Source: Ignavibacteria bacterium
GTDB taxonomy: Bacteria > Bacteroidota > Ignavibacteria > UBA10030 > SZUA-254
Direction of reading: 5' to 3'
DNA length: 64,000 nt
NCBI GenBank assembly: GCA_016178595.1
Contig: JACOSY010000054.1
Coordinates: forward strand, 45,783-109,782
In this document: one piece after another, positions 63,101-64,000 of the stretch
Position numbering within the stretch: the first letter of the stretch is position 1
How the letters are laid out: every line of letters begins with the position of its first letter
Notes under the pieces: generated by a model
Told to the model about the DNA's origin: nothing
What the model saw: the letters and a program-made list of their open reading frames with translations, nothing else
Database searches by the model: none
Position numbers and translations under genes: made by a program

Positions 63101-63166
63101 AAGAATTGTAACGATTGCCGCGCAGCATGCCCCGTGAATAACGTGGTTGAGTAGAATACGATTCAT
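60128..63166 (-). CDS. T9SS BNR-repeat secreted protein
   Basis: 1012 residues. Signal peptide ending SFCFSQ, then sialidase-like BNR repeats over about 30-340 (Asp boxes such as KSTDGGATWRT and STDRGETWTLIG), a carboxypeptidase-regulatory-like region about 350-510, and a middle segment with a GATase-like look (VDVLVVGAAGSNDYSAAYISAL, then CLDAGCKLFLTGQNIVEK). WNLVSVPMSF and GWNIIGSI repeats precede the T9SS domain (NYPNPFNLTTNFRFS, VYDMLGRETATLVNEAKEPGEY, KKMLLLR). It is exported to the cell surface; the substrate is unknown. Confidence 0.85.
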   Translation of the reverse strand: MNRILLNHVIHGACCAAIVTILSASFCFSQFYGWKFQFSSPGLSVGINPFNINTLYSEGTSSGGSFYVSHNRGVSWQLVGNVGISSIRQILVCPNDTFSILCAPEVGSVGMRKSTDGGATWRTVLPGYFIDGESIALDPVHPDTLYAGRFDGKVYRSTDRGETWTLIGTNGGPLCAMAVRQDSANIILSGNGSGHIVKSTNGGATWRTVQAEKSGDEIPKIVFSPSDPMIGYATSFGNDNDPTLAAWKTTDGGEHWTKTSLQGLAIWSLALAANDPNVVYTGTFTDLQHAVFKSTDGGDTWSVISHGLQSGDLYSWNLKVHPLNSNEVWMAATSDAGEAGVYKIISTSTGIQGVVIDGSTGDTVRHGFFKNKQTGGETVDLRISRGRFTTGYFEDSHTTYPTLHVESYPYYVKDTVVMFVVGSTVNTTIYLDPLPSTAIQGIIKNRVTQDGVVGKVTLSYTDPFGNHILVDSTDPSGHFSFTSLYPSQSPLVKYNYVLYQPVLPFAKSVDSSIVVDSSGLNLVAEVDTVDVLVVGAAGSNDYSAAYISALESLGISGYAWNSNQDGLAPLRMGRTFRKKTVIYYSGDRLTSLTTAELDSLKACLDAGCKLFLTGQNIVEKNDTSDFIRNYLGVRFEANVNTAVMTGTPGNLFDGMFWFNTDGDHEVSRDRITIVNPRVKPIVRYYIDDLHGIAGVSLDCTGNFSTVVLFGFGFEAISSAQVSNTQLRATILQKIFDYFSSTDTAGFETVATSVGSDWNLVSVPMSFSPTTVPAVFPSAISRAFGFQNNYVPTNTMEIGNGYWLQFPAPTAVTICGLPITTESVSVHHGWNIIGSISVPIAVNSITSNPLGLVTSQFLSFDGTYFESDTIQPGHGYWVQVSGAGTLYLSASASAGAANAIRIVPTNERPPSPPTDADISHPLSHIPHRFALEQNYPNPFNLTTNFRFSILDVGMVTLRVYDMLGRETATLVNEAKEPGEYTVAFDAANLPSGVYTYRLRAGSFTDVKKMLLLR

Positions 63167-63228
63167 AACATACCTCGAAGTGGTGAAATGGTTTATGATG
63201 TGAACAGTATTTTCTTGTATGTACTTGC

Positions 63229-63866
63229 TTATCGGATGAGCAGCATAGCCTTTGTGTCATGGAACGATCCCGCCTGCAACTTGTAGTAGTACACGCCGCT
63301 GGGCATGCCCGTCGCATCCCATGAAATTGTGTATTCACCCGGCTCTTTCGCTTCATTGACCAGTGTTGCGATCTCTCTTCCCAACATATCGTACACTCTC
63401 AGCGTCACCATTCCAAAATCCAAGATCGAAAATCTAAAATTCGTTGTCGGATTGAACGGGTTGGGATAATTCTGGATGAGTGCGTAATCTTTCGGCACTT
63501 CTCCTTTTTCGTGCATGTCAACGAGTTCGAGTTTCGAAAGTGAATCTGTGTCGATGGTGCGGAATCCTTTTCCCTCAAGGACAGCAAGGCGAGCAGCGCT
63601 TTTCCCTGAAAGAAGTTGGTACTTTCCGATGTGAACGTCCCAATCGATACGCAGCGGCTGGTGCGCCGAGTGAATCAACACCACTCCCGGTTTGCCCGGA
63701 TGTATGGATTCGAAGAGTCCCTGCGACGTAAATCGTGCGTCGAAGCTTCCTTCCGGGGGTAGTGGTGGAAGCTCAAAGTAGGAAAGGATCGTCTCGTCGA
63801 CCGGATCAGTCGTAAAGAACAGACGCTGTTCAATTCCCCGGCCATCGCGGATGATCAACGAACATG
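63229..63866 (-). pseudogene. T9SS-protein 3' end, interrupted by an insertion sequence
   Basis: About 210 residues of the C-terminal part: LIIRDGRGIEQRLFFTTD, an Ig-like stretch, and a complete T9SS domain (YPNPFNPTTNFRFSILDFG, VYDMLGREIATL, SGVYYYKLQAGSF, AMLLIR). Upstream the frame meets a stop codon inside the left end of the insertion sequence, and the rest of the gene is missing. The last 80 residues are nearly identical in DNA to those of the gene at 60128. It could still be expressed from a chance start at TTG 63858. Confidence 0.8.
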
Positions 63867-64000
63867 AGTTCTACAAGGAAGTGCAACACTCCAGGAGAGA
63901 ATTTGTTATTCTTGGAGTATGGCACCTATACCACAGTATCATCAACTGTCTCTTGATGAAAGAGATCATATTGCCGTCTATCGGGCTCAGGGGTTGTCGA
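63866..64000 (+). mobile_element. Left end of an IS30-family insertion sequence (partial)
   Basis: The transposase start lies inside. The left terminal repeat probably contains CAAGGAAGTGCAACACTCC (63874-63892), close to IS30-type ends. The exact boundary and target duplication cannot be seen, since the right end is outside the window. It cuts the T9SS gene on its left. Confidence 0.75.
63919..64000 (+). CDS. IS30-family transposase, N-terminus (partial)
   Basis: 27 codons from ATG 63919 with GGAG just before it: YHQLSLDERDHIAVYRAQGLS, the conserved opening of IS30 transposases (a helix-turn-helix). The reading frame runs off the right edge. Confidence 0.82.
   Translation, partial: MAPIPQYHQLSLDERDHIAVYRAQGLS

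Noticed and set aside
1..64000. tRNA, rRNA or CRISPR arrays
   Set aside because: All gaps were read for cloverleaf-like or regularly spaced repeats; none was found. A covariance search would settle it.

Overview
This window comes from a bacterium of the Bacteroidota/Ignavibacteriota (FCB) kind, probably a free-living anaerobe or microaerobe. The evidence is four secreted proteins ending in type IX secretion (T9SS) sorting domains (YPNPFNPTT-type motif, then a conserved C-terminal beta domain), a GWxTD-family protein, a fused 2-oxoacid:ferredoxin oxidoreductase and several Ig-like or SPOR-domain lipoproteins. Start sites are mixed (ATG, GTG). Eleven upstream regions carry a sigma-70 pattern of TTGxxx, 16-18 (mostly 17) bases, then TATATT-like, rather than the TAnnTTTG box typical of classical Bacteroidetes.

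Layout. 0-13.3 kb (+): 3' end of ftsK, lolA, a flippase-like membrane protein, secreted cyclophilin, holA, an ECF sigma factor with a putative membrane anti-sigma factor, a SPOR protein, rpmE, a GlmU-like enzyme, rsmB, a tdh-like gene with kbl (threonine breakdown), and mrp with a NifU-like Fe-S scaffold. 13.3-16.4 kb (-): ftsE-like ATPase, pdxA, GWxTD protein. 16.4-19.7 kb (+): two secreted proteins. 19.7-30.4 kb (-): pepA; ccdA-korA-korB-nrnA; prs-rplY-pth-rpsF-ssb-rpsR-rplI. 30.5-34.9 kb (-): a 1450-residue YCF48/BNR-repeat T9SS protein. 35.4-37.6 kb (+): alpha/beta hydrolase, bioY and an unknown gene. 37.7-39.3 kb (-): an arsenic operon arsR-arsM-arsN2 with a recognisable promoter/operator.

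39.5-42.8 kb is an accessory island: a GIY-YIG-like protein, a lipoprotein and an unknown polytopic membrane protein, followed by about 700 bases rich in repeats including a 214-base MITE-like element. 42.8-50.7 kb (-) is housekeeping again: methyltransferase, exonuclease-WYL fusion, PolB-like exonuclease, recX, recA, response regulator, thpR, cinA, pgpA, pgsA, rpmB. At 51.4-52.2 kb a deletion has fused the start of an efflux adaptor to the end of its ABC permease. 52.2-60 kb holds a GT-C membrane glycosyltransferase, tsaD, mltG, an Ig-like lipoprotein, two SPOR lipoproteins and a long-form deoC. 60-64 kb holds a 1012-residue T9SS BNR-repeat protein and the 3' end of a second T9SS gene, cut by the left end of an IS30-family insertion sequence at the window edge.

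The most unusual content is the non-coding structure: two MITE-like elements, a pair of hairpins that differ by compensatory base changes, several other long perfect palindromes between genes, and a terminator-like hairpin in the leader of a surface-protein gene. No tRNA, rRNA or CRISPR array was seen. No single new biological system can be claimed with confidence; the three-gene island at 39.5-42.1 kb and the exonuclease-WYL fusion are the best candidates.
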